Assembly (NCBI RefSeq): GCF_024464655.1
Contig: NZ_JANHAV010000001.1
Span: forward strand, 310,001 to 374,000
Length of the DNA stretch: 64,000 nt
Reading direction: 5' to 3'
Origin: Halobellus inordinatus
GTDB taxonomy: Archaea; Halobacteriota; Halobacteria; Halobacteriales; Haloferacaceae
Under the pieces are notes generated by a model. That model saw nothing but the letters and a program-made list of their open reading frames with translations, searched no databases and was not told the DNA's origin. Position 1 is the first letter of the stretch, and each line of letters starts with the position of its first letter. Below are positions 26,293-33,591 of this stretch, piece by piece. Made by a program: the position numbers and the translations under genes.

Positions 26293-26325
26293 GACGGCAA
26301 GCGCTGAGTCACACCGCTTGCCGTC
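26293..26325. terminator. Inverted repeat between convergent genes, possible bidirectional terminator
   Basis: Perfect 11 bp arms GACGGCAAGCG and CGCTTGCCGTC separated by 11 bases, lying between the stop of the surface protein (26236) and the stop of the convergent small membrane protein (26328). No long T-run follows, so termination is only inferred from position and symmetry. Confidence 0.45.
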
Positions 26326-26327
26326 GC

Positions 26328-26528
26328 TCACGCACTCCGTAACATCTCGTCGAGGACATACAATCCAAAAGGCACAGTCCCACAGACGACCGCAAAGCGC
26401 GCGAGTTCGAGGTGCGCCTCACCGAATTTGTCGATGTAGAGGTGCAGATGCCCGCCAAACACGAACGCCTGCAGGACAACCATTCCGAGCAACAGCGTCG
26501 CGAACCCGCCCAACAGGACGGTTGTCAT
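26328..26528 (-). CDS. Very small membrane protein, 66 aa
   Basis: Two hydrophobic helices, VLLGGFATLLLGMVVLQAFVF and LARFAVVCGTVPFGLYVL, joined by GGHLHLYIDKFGEAHLEL. ATG start and a clean stop. Its gene is convergent with the surface protein and separated from it by an inverted repeat. No family is recognised; the compact two-helix form resembles many uncharacterised haloarchaeal membrane proteins. Confidence 0.65.
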   Translation of the reverse strand: MTTVLLGGFATLLLGMVVLQAFVFGGHLHLYIDKFGEAHLELARFAVVCGTVPFGLYVLDEMLRSA

Positions 26529-26955
26529 ACTGTCGGACAGAACGATGTGAAGCGTATCGGCACCCCGCGGGGGCCAACACGATTCACGGACTTCTGTCCG
26601 ACAGACTCAGGATGCTCGATCCCGGCGACGACGTCAGCCGTACAACTGATAGGGATTATCGTACGTCTCCATAGATTTCTCGCCGGACGATACGGCGAGA
26701 ATCTCCGAACAGTTACGAGAATCCCTATGAGACGGCCACAGCCCGTCGCGTCTTCGAGCCCGACGTCGCCGTCACCGCTGAGCGGTTCGTACGGATCTAC
26801 CGGGCGCTCGCCCTCGGAGCGGATGAGAGGTGCAATTATGATGCTGCGGCCAGTATATTAGCTGAGCGCCCATCTGTGGACGTGAAACGCCGTTCTTTAC
26901 CCGGGTGTGGGAGGCAAAAAGCCTATAATTACGACTGGGTTAGGTGCTGGTAGCA
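26529..26955. other. Intergenic with a family A element and the tatA promoter region
   Basis: The 427 base gap contains family A copy 4 (26650-26727). Right of it, between about 26840 and 26940, lies an AT-richer block (CAGTATATTAGCTGAG and AAAAGCCTATAATTACGACT), the likely promoter of tatA. Plus-strand frames crossing the region are arginine- and serine-rich and not protein-like. Confidence 0.55.
26650..26727. mobile_element. Family A palindromic element, copy 4 (78 bp)
   Basis: Ends TAGGGATTATCGTAC and TTACGAGAATCCCTA, flanked by TGA at 26647-26649 and 26728-26730. This copy is not at a stop codon of a recognised gene. Its inner sequence is inverted relative to copy 5, and together they bracket tatA. 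Confidence 0.85.
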
Positions 26956-27207
26956 ATGTCCGTAAGTGTTACCCCACTGTTCCCGGGGCTCCCGGGTGGG
27001 CCGGAAGTGCTCGTCGTCCTGCTCATACTGGTGCTGCTGTTCGGCGCGAACAAGATCCCCAAACTCGCCCGCTCCACGGGGCAGGCGATGGGAGAGTTCA
27101 AGCGCGGCCGTGAAGAGATCGAAGATGAACTGAGTCAGATGGACGACGAAGAGGCGGACGAGGCCGAGACCACGAAGTCGACGGAAACGTCCACCGACGC
27201 GAACTGA
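26956..27207 (+). CDS. tatA: Twin-arginine translocase subunit TatA
   Basis: The N-terminal helix (about residues 16-30, VLVVLLILVLLFGANKIP) is followed by the hinge FGANKIPKLARSTG, an amphipathic helix (QAMGEFKRGREEIEDEL) and a disordered acidic tail. This is the classic TatA layout, forming the variable pore for folded proteins. Haloarchaea export much of their secretome through Tat. ATG at 26956. No tatC is in the window. The TGA stop at 27205-27207 is the left duplication of family A copy 5. Confidence 0.93.
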   Translation: MSVSVTPLFPGLPGGPEVLVVLLILVLLFGANKIPKLARSTGQAMGEFKRGREEIEDELSQMDDEEADEAETTKSTETSTDAN

Positions 27208-27285
27208 TAGGGATTATCGTAACTGTTCAGAGATTCTCGCCGTACCGTCCGGCGAGAAATCTATGCGGACTTACGATAAGCCCTA
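27208..27285. mobile_element. Family A palindromic element, copy 5 (78 bp)
   Basis: Ends TAGGGATTATCGTAA and TTACGATAAGCCCTA, flanked by TGA at 27205-27207 (the tatA stop codon) and 27286-27288. Inverted relative to copy 4. Confidence 0.85.
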
Positions 27286-27346
27286 TGAGGCGCTGCCCCC
27301 ACCCGGCGTTTTTCTCGGAACCGTATCTGTTTAACTGTAAGTAGGC

Positions 27347-27412
<66 letters not shown>

Positions 27413-27478
27413 ATACAGCGCCGTACGGTTCTCAAACACGTTCGTCGCCCGGCCCACAGGCCCACGCAATCACAACTC

Positions 27479-27487
27479 TTATTTATG
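27479..27487 (+). promoter_or_regulatory. TATA box upstream of the RHH-tnpB pair
   Basis: TTATTTATG, centred about 26 bases before the GTG at 27508. This spacing equals that of other leaderless promoters in the window. Confidence 0.5.
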
Positions 27488-27507
27488 TATTTTGTGTATA
27501 ATATGTT

Positions 27508-27633
27508 GTGGCAACGCGCAAGAACATCTCCATCCGAGACGACCAAGAGGAGTGGATCCAGGAGAACCACCTGAATCTCTCCTCGTTCGTCCAAGAGAAA
27601 CTGGACGAACTTATCGAGGAACGAGAAGAATAG
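27508..27633 (+). CDS. 41-residue ribbon-helix-helix ORF in front of tnpB
   Basis: Too short for standard ORF calling. GTG at 27508 opens VATRKNISIRDDQEEW, then two helices NLSSFVQEKLDELIEEREE and a TAG at 27631-27633 immediately followed by the tnpB ATG. The basic strand KNISIR plus two helices is the CopG-like fold. It is the first gene after the TATA box and is probably co-transcribed with tnpB. A role in repressing tnpB or the ends of the element is a reasonable guess. Confidence 0.75.
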   Translation: MATRKNISIRDDQEEWIQENHLNLSSFVQEKLDELIEEREE

Positions 27634-28923
27634 ATGCACTACAACTACAAGTATCGGCTCGACCCACCGGAAGCTCTCGCGGAGACGCTTCTGCACCACG
27701 TCGATACCTGTAGGCAACTGTATAACCACGTCCTCTACAAACTCAACGAGTCAGACGAGATTCCCGCCCGCTACAAGGTACAGGGCACACTCCCCGACCT
27801 CAAATCGTGGTGGGACGACCTCGGAGACGTTCACTCGAAGGTGTTGCAGATGGTTGTCAAGCGCGTTTACGATAATCTCTCCACGCTCAAAGCGCAGAAG
27901 GAGAACGGACGCGCCGTGGGAATGCTCAAGTGGAAACCGCCTCGGGAGTATCGGTCGCTCACCTACAATCAGTCCGGCTTCAAACTCAAGAATACGAGTG
28001 GTCGGCCTGTCCTGTGGTTGAGCAAAATCGGAGAAATACCGATTCACCTCCACCGAGACATTCCCGAGAACGCGACCATCAAACAGGTCACGGTCAAGCA
28101 GGAACCGACGGGTGAGTGGTTCGCCACATTCGGTATCAACGTGGACGAAGCAACGCCTGAGAAACCGGAGACACCCGAGAAAGTCGTCGGGATTGACGTA
28201 GGCTTCCTGAAGTACGCTCACGACACCGACGGGTACGCTATCGAGAGTCCTGACTTCAGCGACGAGCGCGAGCGGTTGGAACGCGCACAGCGCAACCTCT
28301 CGCGGAAACAGCACGGCTCTGCGAATTGGGAGAAACAACGCCGGGTCGTGGCCGAACGACACGCCGAGTTGAAGAACAAGCGCCGTGACTTCCTCCACAA
28401 ACTCTCGAACTACTACGCCCGAGAATACGACCTTGTGGCCGTAGAGAATTTGGACGCGAAGGGTTTGGTGGAACTACCGGGCAACTCGCGCAACCGTGCG
28501 GGTGCGGCGTGGGGGACGTTCCTTCGGATGCTCGAATACAAGTGCGAGCGGGAGGGAACGCACTTCGTCGCTGTTGACCCGAAAGACACGACAAAGAAAT
28601 GTGCGTCCTGTGGTGTCAAGACGGATAAACCGCTGTGGGTGCGCGAACACTCGTGCCCATCTTGTGGGTTTGAAGCGGATAGAGACGCGAATGCGTCGTG
28701 GAACATCCTTTCTCGCGGTCTCGAAGACGTAGGAGTGGTTCACTCCGAACGAACGTCCCCAGAAATCGAAGATTTCTGGTGTGCGAACGAATCGCGCAGC
28801 GATTCGTTAACGCCTGTGGAGACTGCGCTCCCTACGGACACCGTTGTGTCTGCAAAGTGCGTCGTGGAAGCAGGAAGCCCCTGCCTCAAGGAGCCGCCGA
28901 AGGCGGCGAGTAGGCAGGGGTAG
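27634..28923 (+). CDS. tnpB: RNA-guided endonuclease TnpB (OrfB_IS605, 429 aa)
   Basis: RuvC-like nuclease of the IS200/IS605 family, the ancestor group of Cas12. Catalytic residues are intact: Asp188 in GIDVG, Glu271 in VENLDAKGL and Asp351 in DRDANASW. The zinc ribbon cysteines are 323, 326, 341 and 344 (CASC, CPSC). The N-terminal wedge domain is full length and no frameshift is seen, so the protein looks active. The last 15 codons overlap the right-end hairpin that should form the 3' part of the guide RNA scaffold. GC is somewhat lower than the neighbouring genes. Confidence 0.95.
   Translation: MHYNYKYRLDPPEALAETLLHHVDTCRQLYNHVLYKLNESDEIPARYKVQGTLPDLKSWWDDLGDVHSKVLQMVVKRVYDNLSTLKAQKENGRAVGMLKWKPPREYRSLTYNQSGFKLKNTSGRPVLWLSKIGEIPIHLHRDIPENATIKQVTVKQEPTGEWFATFGINVDEATPEKPETPEKVVGIDVGFLKYAHDTDGYAIESPDFSDERERLERAQRNLSRKQHGSANWEKQRRVVAERHAELKNKRRDFLHKLSNYYAREYDLVAVENLDAKGLVELPGNSRNRAGAAWGTFLRMLEYKCEREGTHFVAVDPKDTTKKCASCGVKTDKPLWVREHSCPSCGFEADRDANASWNILSRGLEDVGVVHSERTSPEIEDFWCANESRSDSLTPVETALPTDTVVSAKCVVEAGSPCLKEPPKAASRQG
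28878..28920 (+). ncRNA. Right-end hairpin, predicted 3' scaffold of the TnpB guide (omega) RNA
   Basis: CCCCTGCCT (28878-28886) pairs perfectly with AGGCAGGGG (28912-28920), and inside it GCCGCC pairs with GGCGGC around GAA. In characterised TnpB systems the RNA runs from the 3' end of tnpB through the right end into flanking DNA, which serves as guide. Sense-overlapping transcripts of this kind are known for haloarchaeal tnpB genes. The 5' limit of the RNA cannot be read from the sequence. Confidence 0.6.
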
Positions 28924-28953
28924 TTCACGCGACGGCTACGCTATCCTGCGGTA

Positions 28954-29027
28954 GGACGTGTGGCCCAGTGGACTAAGGCGAGGGGTTCCTAACCCCTAGA
29001 GCGCGGGTTCGAATCCCGTCACGTCCG
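28954..29027 (+). tRNA. tRNA-Arg (anticodon CCT)
   Basis: Acceptor stem GGACGTG pairs with CACGTCC and is followed by the discriminator G. D-stem GCC/GGC, anticodon stem AGGGG/CCCCT with loop TTCCTAA (anticodon CCT, reading AGG), and T-arm GCGGG-TTCGAAT-CCCGT. No intron and no encoded CCA. It begins about 25 bases downstream of the tnpB element and its 3' end is the start of a tandem repeat array. Confidence 0.96.
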
Positions 29028-29407
29028 CTCACTTCGGTCACTCCTGTGACGACCGCCCGCTCGCTGCCGCTCGCGGGAGTCCCGTCACGTCCGTTTCCCG
29101 CCGAGCGACAGCGAGGCGTGAAAACGACGCTGAGGAATTCGAATCGGGGAAGTCGCGCGCAGCGGAGCAAGCACGTCCGACCGTGGTTCGAATCCCGTCA
29201 CGTCCGCTCACTTCGTTCACCCCCGTGAGGACCGCCCGCTCGCAACCGCTCACGGGAGTCCCGTCACGTCCGCTCACGTCGCGCACTCCCGTGACGACCG
29301 CCCGCTCGCTACCGCTCGCGGGAGTCCCGTCACGTCCGCTCACGTCGCGCACTCCCGTGACGACCGCCCGCTCGCTACCGCTCGCGGGAGTCCTGTCACG
29401 TCCGCTT
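29015..29407. repeat. 66 bp tandem array derived from the tRNA-Arg 3' end
   Basis: Each unit begins with CCCGTCACGTCCG, the last 13 bases of the tRNA. Full 66 bp units start at 29015, 29194, 29260 and 29326; the last two are identical. Partial units start at 29081 and 29392, the latter running into CTTTTT. A longer 31 base copy of the tRNA end, beginning GGTTCGAATCCCGTCACG, occurs at 29185-29215 and matches 29006-29036. Each unit also contains arms ACTCCCG / CGGGAGT. This also covers the gap between the tRNA and the next gene. Confidence 0.85.
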
Positions 29408-29460
29408 TTTACCGAGGGGACGTTGCTACGACGAAGTGGCGGGTCGCGTTCGCCCGCGAC

Positions 29461-30294
29461 TCAGAGGTCGATCCGATCGCCGATCTCGGCGATCTCCAGC
29501 GATTCGGGGTACGCGTAGCTCCGCGTGTGGTGGTGGAGTACCTTCGGATCGGCGGTCAGCCCCTTCCACATATCCCAGTGGCTCGGGAGGAACCGCTCGA
29601 ACTGGAGGGCCGAGGCCGCCTCGACGGCCTCGTTCTCCGTCGAGTACCAGCGCGTGCGCTTCGGCTCGCCGGTCTGTTTGTCGTCGATGTTCCCGATCGC
29701 GCCGAACGCGAGCACGCCCAGGTCGATGTCGTAGCGCTCGCCGACGTCGTCGAAGTCGTCGTGCGGCTTGGTGTCGCCACCGTGGAAGAACGTCCCCGAG
29801 TCGTGCTCGAACACGTAGGAGACCGGATGCGTCGAATCGGGGTCGTGAGAGATCTCGACGTGCACGGTGAACTCGCCCACCTCGACGGTGTCGCCCTCGG
29901 TGACCTCGGTGAACTGCTCTTCTGTGAGGTCGTACTCGTCGAGCCACGCCTCGTCGTCGAAGGCGACCGCGAGCGAGTCGTCCGGCGCGTAGAACGATGC
30001 GCCGGTGGTTTCGAGGATCGGCGCCTGGCTCGGGCCGTGCGTGTGGTCGGTGTGTTCGTGCGTGGCGAAGACGGCGTCCATCTCGGCGACGTCCTCGGGC
30101 GCGAACGGCACGGGAATCATCCGGACGGTCCGCGGCGGGTCACCCGTGCCGAGATACGGGTCGATCGCGACGGTCGTCCCCTCCGAGCCCTTCAGAATGA
30201 AGCCGTTGCAGCCGAGATACCAGATCGCGACAGTTTCCGGGTCGGCCGATTCGACGGCGCGCGGGAGCCAATCGTCCCAGTCGCTGTGAATCAT
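29461..30294 (-). CDS. UlaG-like metallo-beta-lactamase-fold hydrolase, 277 aa
   Basis: The zinc-binding box THEHTDHTHG lies at about residues 78-87, with GNGF/LGCNGFILKG near the N-terminus, ISHDPDSTHPVSYV and FFHGGDTKP (metal ligand Asp) downstream and LPSHWDMWKG near the C-terminus. This set matches the UlaG/L-ascorbate-6-phosphate lactonase branch of the MBL superfamily, in which many archaeal members have unknown lactone or phosphodiester substrates. The protein is cytosolic and full length. Confidence 0.9.
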   Translation of the reverse strand: MIHSDWDDWLPRAVESADPETVAIWYLGCNGFILKGSEGTTVAIDPYLGTGDPPRTVRMIPVPFAPEDVAEMDAVFATHEHTDHTHGPSQAPILETTGASFYAPDDSLAVAFDDEAWLDEYDLTEEQFTEVTEGDTVEVGEFTVHVEISHDPDSTHPVSYVFEHDSGTFFHGGDTKPHDDFDDVGERYDIDLGVLAFGAIGNIDDKQTGEPKRTRWYSTENEAVEAASALQFERFLPSHWDMWKGLTADPKVLHHHTRSYAYPESLEIAEIGDRIDL

Positions 30295-30746
30295 ACCCGA
30301 CGGTGGGTTGGGCCGCGGGCTAATTCTGTCGGTTGTCGCTACCTATTGTCTGTCGCTTCTCGTGAACGAGCGGACAGCCCGTACCGCGCGTCGACTGTGA
30401 CACTAGACGGCAGAAATTGAAAGAAATAGCAACTATAGCCGGAATATATTTTATATATAAATACAATATGTGGGTACACTAGTGATAAAAACCAAATAGG
30501 CGGCGCAGAAAAATACTTATGTGATACTCCTGATTCTAGGTATGCTATGTCTGACCGTGACAGGAAAACCGCCCACTTTTCACAGATGGATGCGACGATG
30601 CGGCGCCTCGGATCGTGGGATCCACGCCCCGCGTCTGACCGATCCTAATCGCCCTCCAGTAGTGGCGTCCGTGCGCCGTCACGCGCCCGCTTGCACGCGG
30701 TCGTGCCATCGAGTGCGTGACGGCGCACGAACGCAACTGTCAGTTC
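30295..30746. other. Intergenic, strikingly AT-rich block
   Basis: The 452 bases contain an AT-rich stretch near 30420-30545 (for example GGAATATATTTTATATATAA and GTGATAAAAACCAAATAGG), very unlike the surrounding GC-rich DNA. AATACTTATG at about 30510 could be a TATA box for a 33-codon frame at 30547-30648 (opening MSDRDRKTAHFSQMDATMRR), which I cannot confirm as a gene. The remainder shows nothing recognisable. Confidence 0.5.
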
Positions 30747-31196
30747 TCACTCCGCGTCGAGGTTCCCGAACGCCTCGTCGACGAGCTCGCCCGTATCGGC
30801 GATGACGTCGGCCATCTCGTCGCTGTCGGGTGCCATCCCGACCAGGCGAGCGATGCGCATAATACTCACGTGATAGACGGTCTGGACGCCCGGCTCTTCC
30901 TGCCAGACCACGACGTTGCACGGGAACAGCCCACCCATCCGGTTGTCGCTGGCGTCGAGCGCGCGGTTCGCCATCGACGGGTTGCAGGCCCCGAGAACGT
31001 GATACGGGTCGCGTCCGGCGTCGATCTTCTCGTTGAGCAACTCCGAGGCCGAGAATTCAGTCGCGATCCCGAAGCCGGCGTCGGTGAACGCCTCCCGAAC
31101 GTGTTCGATCGCGTCTCCGTGTTCCATCTGTAGTGTCGCGCGCTCTTCGCCGATATCTGACGCAGCGATCGCTTCCGGATCTATCGGTAGAGTCAT
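30747..31196 (-). CDS. DUF302 family protein, 149 aa
   Basis: The DUF302 signature is present: GFGIATEFSASELLNEKI, YHVLGACNPSMANRAL and GGLFPCNVVVWQE. DUF302 proteins are small alpha-beta domains often found with redox or heavy-metal genes, without a settled function. ATG at 31196 was preferred to the start 7 codons upstream because the family begins near this point. The last residues are acidic. No membrane segment or signal is present. Confidence 0.9.
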   Translation of the reverse strand: MTLPIDPEAIAASDIGEERATLQMEHGDAIEHVREAFTDAGFGIATEFSASELLNEKIDAGRDPYHVLGACNPSMANRALDASDNRMGGLFPCNVVVWQEEPGVQTVYHVSIMRIARLVGMAPDSDEMADVIADTGELVDEAFGNLDAE

Positions 31197-31280
31197 CGGG
31201 TTGTCATACGACGGCACGCGAGGAAAATCTATGCCCTTTCACAGCGGTCTCTGTCCCTCGCACGGCAGTCTATCAGCACC

Positions 31281-31970
31281 TCACAGCGGGACTGGCAACC
31301 ACCGCAAGGCCGCCAGTACGTCCTGCGGCGGAAACACGGGGTCGTGCAGTGTGAGCCAATCGAGCAGCGTCAGGCCGAGGCCGTGGGCGACGATCGAGGG
31401 CAACAGCGACTGGCTGTGGTAATCGACTGCGCCGAAGAGAACGTCTGTCGGCCCCGACAGCAGGAGTTCGATCGGCGGCTTGCCGACGTGGTGAAGGGCG
31501 TAGACGACGGGGCTGATGAAGACGCTCTTGAACCCGAAATCGTCGCTGACGCCGACACAGAGCAGTCCGCGGTAGTAGGTCTCGGCGGCGACGACGACGA
31601 GCAGTTGCTGGATCGTGTGCGGGAGGAACTGCCCGAGCGCAGTCGTCGTCTGCCACATCGGGTAGTACGCGCGGATGCTCGGCAGCGACGCGCCGACGAG
31701 GTAGAAGGGAAGCACGAATGCAGCGAGAATAAGGGTGTCGCGGAGCGCCCGCCGGTCGACTCGGTAGCCGAGGTTCCGCCCGTGCGTGATCGCGAGACCG
31801 ATGGGCACGAAGAGGAACACGACGGCGTCGCGGACGACGCGTGCGGTGAGATCCGACGGTGGGACCGTCCACGAACTCCAGAGTATCGAGAGGACGAGAC
31901 CGACGAACAGCGACCGCTGGAGCCAACTCGACTCGAAAGCGGCGTTACGAATACGTACGTGAACGGACAC
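31281..31970 (-). CDS. CPBP-like intramembrane protein with altered motif 1, 229 aa
   Basis: Five or more hydrophobic helices, including LFVGLVLSILWSSW, VVFLFVPIGLAIT, LILAAFVLPFYLVGA and LLVVVAAETYYRGLLCVGV. The CPBP (Abi/Rce1) metal motifs are recognisable as AETYYRG, VVYALHHVGK and SIVAHGLGLTLLD. The normal EE pair of motif 1 is reduced to ET, so proteolytic activity is uncertain. CPBP proteins cut prenylated or membrane substrates, or serve in bacteriocin immunity. The gene ends 15 bases after the small gene 31986-32267 on the same strand. Confidence 0.75.
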   Translation of the reverse strand: MSVHVRIRNAAFESSWLQRSLFVGLVLSILWSSWTVPPSDLTARVVRDAVVFLFVPIGLAITHGRNLGYRVDRRALRDTLILAAFVLPFYLVGASLPSIRAYYPMWQTTTALGQFLPHTIQQLLVVVAAETYYRGLLCVGVSDDFGFKSVFISPVVYALHHVGKPPIELLLSGPTDVLFGAVDYHSQSLLPSIVAHGLGLTLLDWLTLHDPVFPPQDVLAALRWLPVPL

Positions 31971-31985
31971 CGTCGTGGCCGATAC

Positions 31986-32267
31986 TCACTCGGTCTGCAC
32001 GGGCCCATCGCCGATGACGTCGTGGACCCGGTCGACGAACGTCTGTCGGGAGTCGAAGTACGTCTCGTCGACTGCTTCGAGGACGTCGGCGAGCGTCTGG
32101 GGGCCGGACGGCGTCCGAACGACGCTGTCGCCCTCCTGTTCGACGATCCGGCTCATCTCGTGGGGCCAGGTGAGTCGCGCGGCGACGCGCGCCAGCGGCT
32201 GGCCCTCGACGGGTGTTTCCTCGCCTAATTCGACGACGGGGCCCTCGGATTCCTCCTCGTCTGCCAT
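31986..32267 (-). CDS. Small acidic haloarchaeal protein (DUF5789-like), 93 aa
   Basis: The sequence MADEEESEGPVVELGEETPV begins an acidic soluble protein with PLARVAARLTWPHEMSRIVEQ and TYFDSRQTFVDRVHDVIGDG. The pattern fits my memory of DUF5789, widespread in haloarchaea. It reads as three short helices and a wing-like segment (SVVRTPSGPQTLAD), perhaps a winged-helix-like fold. It is probably co-transcribed with the CPBP-like gene, 15 bases away. Function unknown. Confidence 0.75.
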   Translation of the reverse strand: MADEEESEGPVVELGEETPVEGQPLARVAARLTWPHEMSRIVEQEGDSVVRTPSGPQTLADVLEAVDETYFDSRQTFVDRVHDVIGDGPVQTE

Positions 32268-32598
32268 ACCCGGCGGTTAGCGAGCCCGTACAATAATCTC
32301 TTCGACACGCCCGAAGGCCCGTGAACGCGACGCTCGCGGGTCTCTCTGTCCGTCGCCTGTGTGTCTACCGTCCGTCGTCTACTGCTCTATCGATCGCTGC
32401 CAGCTTGGTCTGTTGTCCGTCGCCTACTGCTCTATCGCTCGTCGTCTTCTCCCCGGTTGCTCGCCACCTTCTGCCCAGTCGACCTCGTCCCATCGCATAT
32501 GTGTTGCCCGCTCGGAAGACGGGTTCTGGTCCCCGTTCGAGTGTCCGTCGTACGTCCGTCTGACGCATCGTTTTGTGTGGTGACTTCGAACTAGGCCT
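32268..32598. other. Intergenic with a spaced 23 bp direct repeat
   Basis: A 331 base gap in which GTCCGTCGTCTACTGCTCTA... recurs: 32370-32392 and 32415-32437 match at 22 of 23 bases, 45 bases apart, with a weaker third start at 32349. Frames across it are serine-rich and not convincing. The 3' part contains the promoter of the plus-strand membrane protein gene, but no clear TATA box was identified. Confidence 0.5.
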
Positions 32599-33582
32599 AT
32601 GCCCAGTCTCTCGGAGGTTTACAGGGGAAAAGAAACGGGGGCGAGCCTCCGGCGACTGCTCTTCGGGCTAGTGCTGTTTCTCGCCGGGGCGCTCTTCGTC
32701 GTCTTCGGCATCGTCGTCGCCACGACGGACGTTCTCTACGGAACCGAACCGGCCGCGCTGACGGCCAAGCGCCAACTCGGGGGCGTGCTCGCCGGCGTCG
32801 GCGTCCCTGCGGTCTTTCTCGGTATCTTCGCGGTGCTCCCCTCCGCGCGGCTCACGAAGGCAGCAGCGGTCGTCGGAGCCGGCATCGCCGTGATCGGCGT
32901 CGCGCTCTTCACCTACGCGTACCCCTGCCGCTGGTCGGGATCGCTCTGCGGCGCGGGCAAGCCCGACTTGACGCTGATGACCGTCGGCGTCTACTTCCTC
33001 GGCGCGATGATCACCTTCTGGTGTCTGTTCGCCGGCGTCGCGAACTTCAAGACGCGCAACGATCCCGGGGGGACGGCCACCGTGAACGTGACGCGCAAGA
33101 GCGAAACGAAGTACGTCCCGGTCGAGCGCTCGCGCGGCGGCCTCGGCGGTATCGGCTTCTTTGGCGGTACACCCGACGGCGAAGTCGAAACGCAGACCGC
33201 AGGCAGATCCAGCAACGGCGGTTCCAGCGCCCCCGGCAACACGCCCGGCCCGGCGTCGGACGGCGGCACCGACGCCGAGTCGATCTCGTCGCCGATGGAC
33301 GCCGCACCGGGCGCGACGCAGAGCGCCGGTGCAGCAGCGAGTTCGGCTTCGAAGCCACGACAGCAGACCGAGCGCGCACAGACGCCGCGAAGCCAGCGCT
33401 CCGAGCGCACCGAGCGCGGCTCCGCATCCGACGCTGCAGACTCCTACTGCGGCAACTGCGCACACTTCGAGTACGTCCGTACTGACTCGGGGATCCAGCC
33501 GTACTGCGGCGCACACGAGGAACTGATGGACGATATGGACCCCTGTGAAGAGTGGACGTCGCGGTCGGACCGCTCGCGCTGA
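32599..33582 (+). CDS. Membrane protein with C-terminal cysteine-rich domain (DUF7139-like), 327 aa
   Basis: Four membrane helices in the first 150 residues (LLFGLVLFLAGALFVVFGIVV, LAGVGVPAVFLGIFAVLPSA, AAAVVGAGIAVIGVALFTYA, LMTVGVYFLGAMITFWCLFAG). A long Ser/Gly/Ala-rich linker with glycine-rich RGGLGGIGFFGG follows. The C-terminus has YCGNCAHFEYVRT...YCGAHEELMDDMDPCEEW, a likely zinc-binding cytoplasmic domain. The architecture matches haloarchaeal DUF7139 proteins as I remember them. The role is unknown; the cytoplasmic zinc domain suggests sensing or protein interaction. Confidence 0.8.
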   Translation: MPSLSEVYRGKETGASLRRLLFGLVLFLAGALFVVFGIVVATTDVLYGTEPAALTAKRQLGGVLAGVGVPAVFLGIFAVLPSARLTKAAAVVGAGIAVIGVALFTYAYPCRWSGSLCGAGKPDLTLMTVGVYFLGAMITFWCLFAGVANFKTRNDPGGTATVNVTRKSETKYVPVERSRGGLGGIGFFGGTPDGEVETQTAGRSSNGGSSAPGNTPGPASDGGTDAESISSPMDAAPGATQSAGAAASSASKPRQQTERAQTPRSQRSERTERGSASDAADSYCGNCAHFEYVRTDSGIQPYCGAHEELMDDMDPCEEWTSRSDRSR

Positions 33583-33591
33583 CTGTCGCTC

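Noticed and set aside
26412-26861. 149-codon plus-strand frame crossing family A copy 4
   Set aside because: It runs through a mobile element and shows arginine/serine-rich noise with no folded pattern.
29015-29407. Possible CRISPR array
   Set aside because: Units are 66 bp and near-identical along their full length, with no unique spacers and no cas genes. They start with tRNA sequence, so this is a tandem duplication.
32321-32594. Several short plus-strand frames in the 32.3-32.6 kb gap
   Set aside because: They translate the imperfect direct repeats in three frames; serine- and leucine-rich low-complexity peptides with no consistent start.
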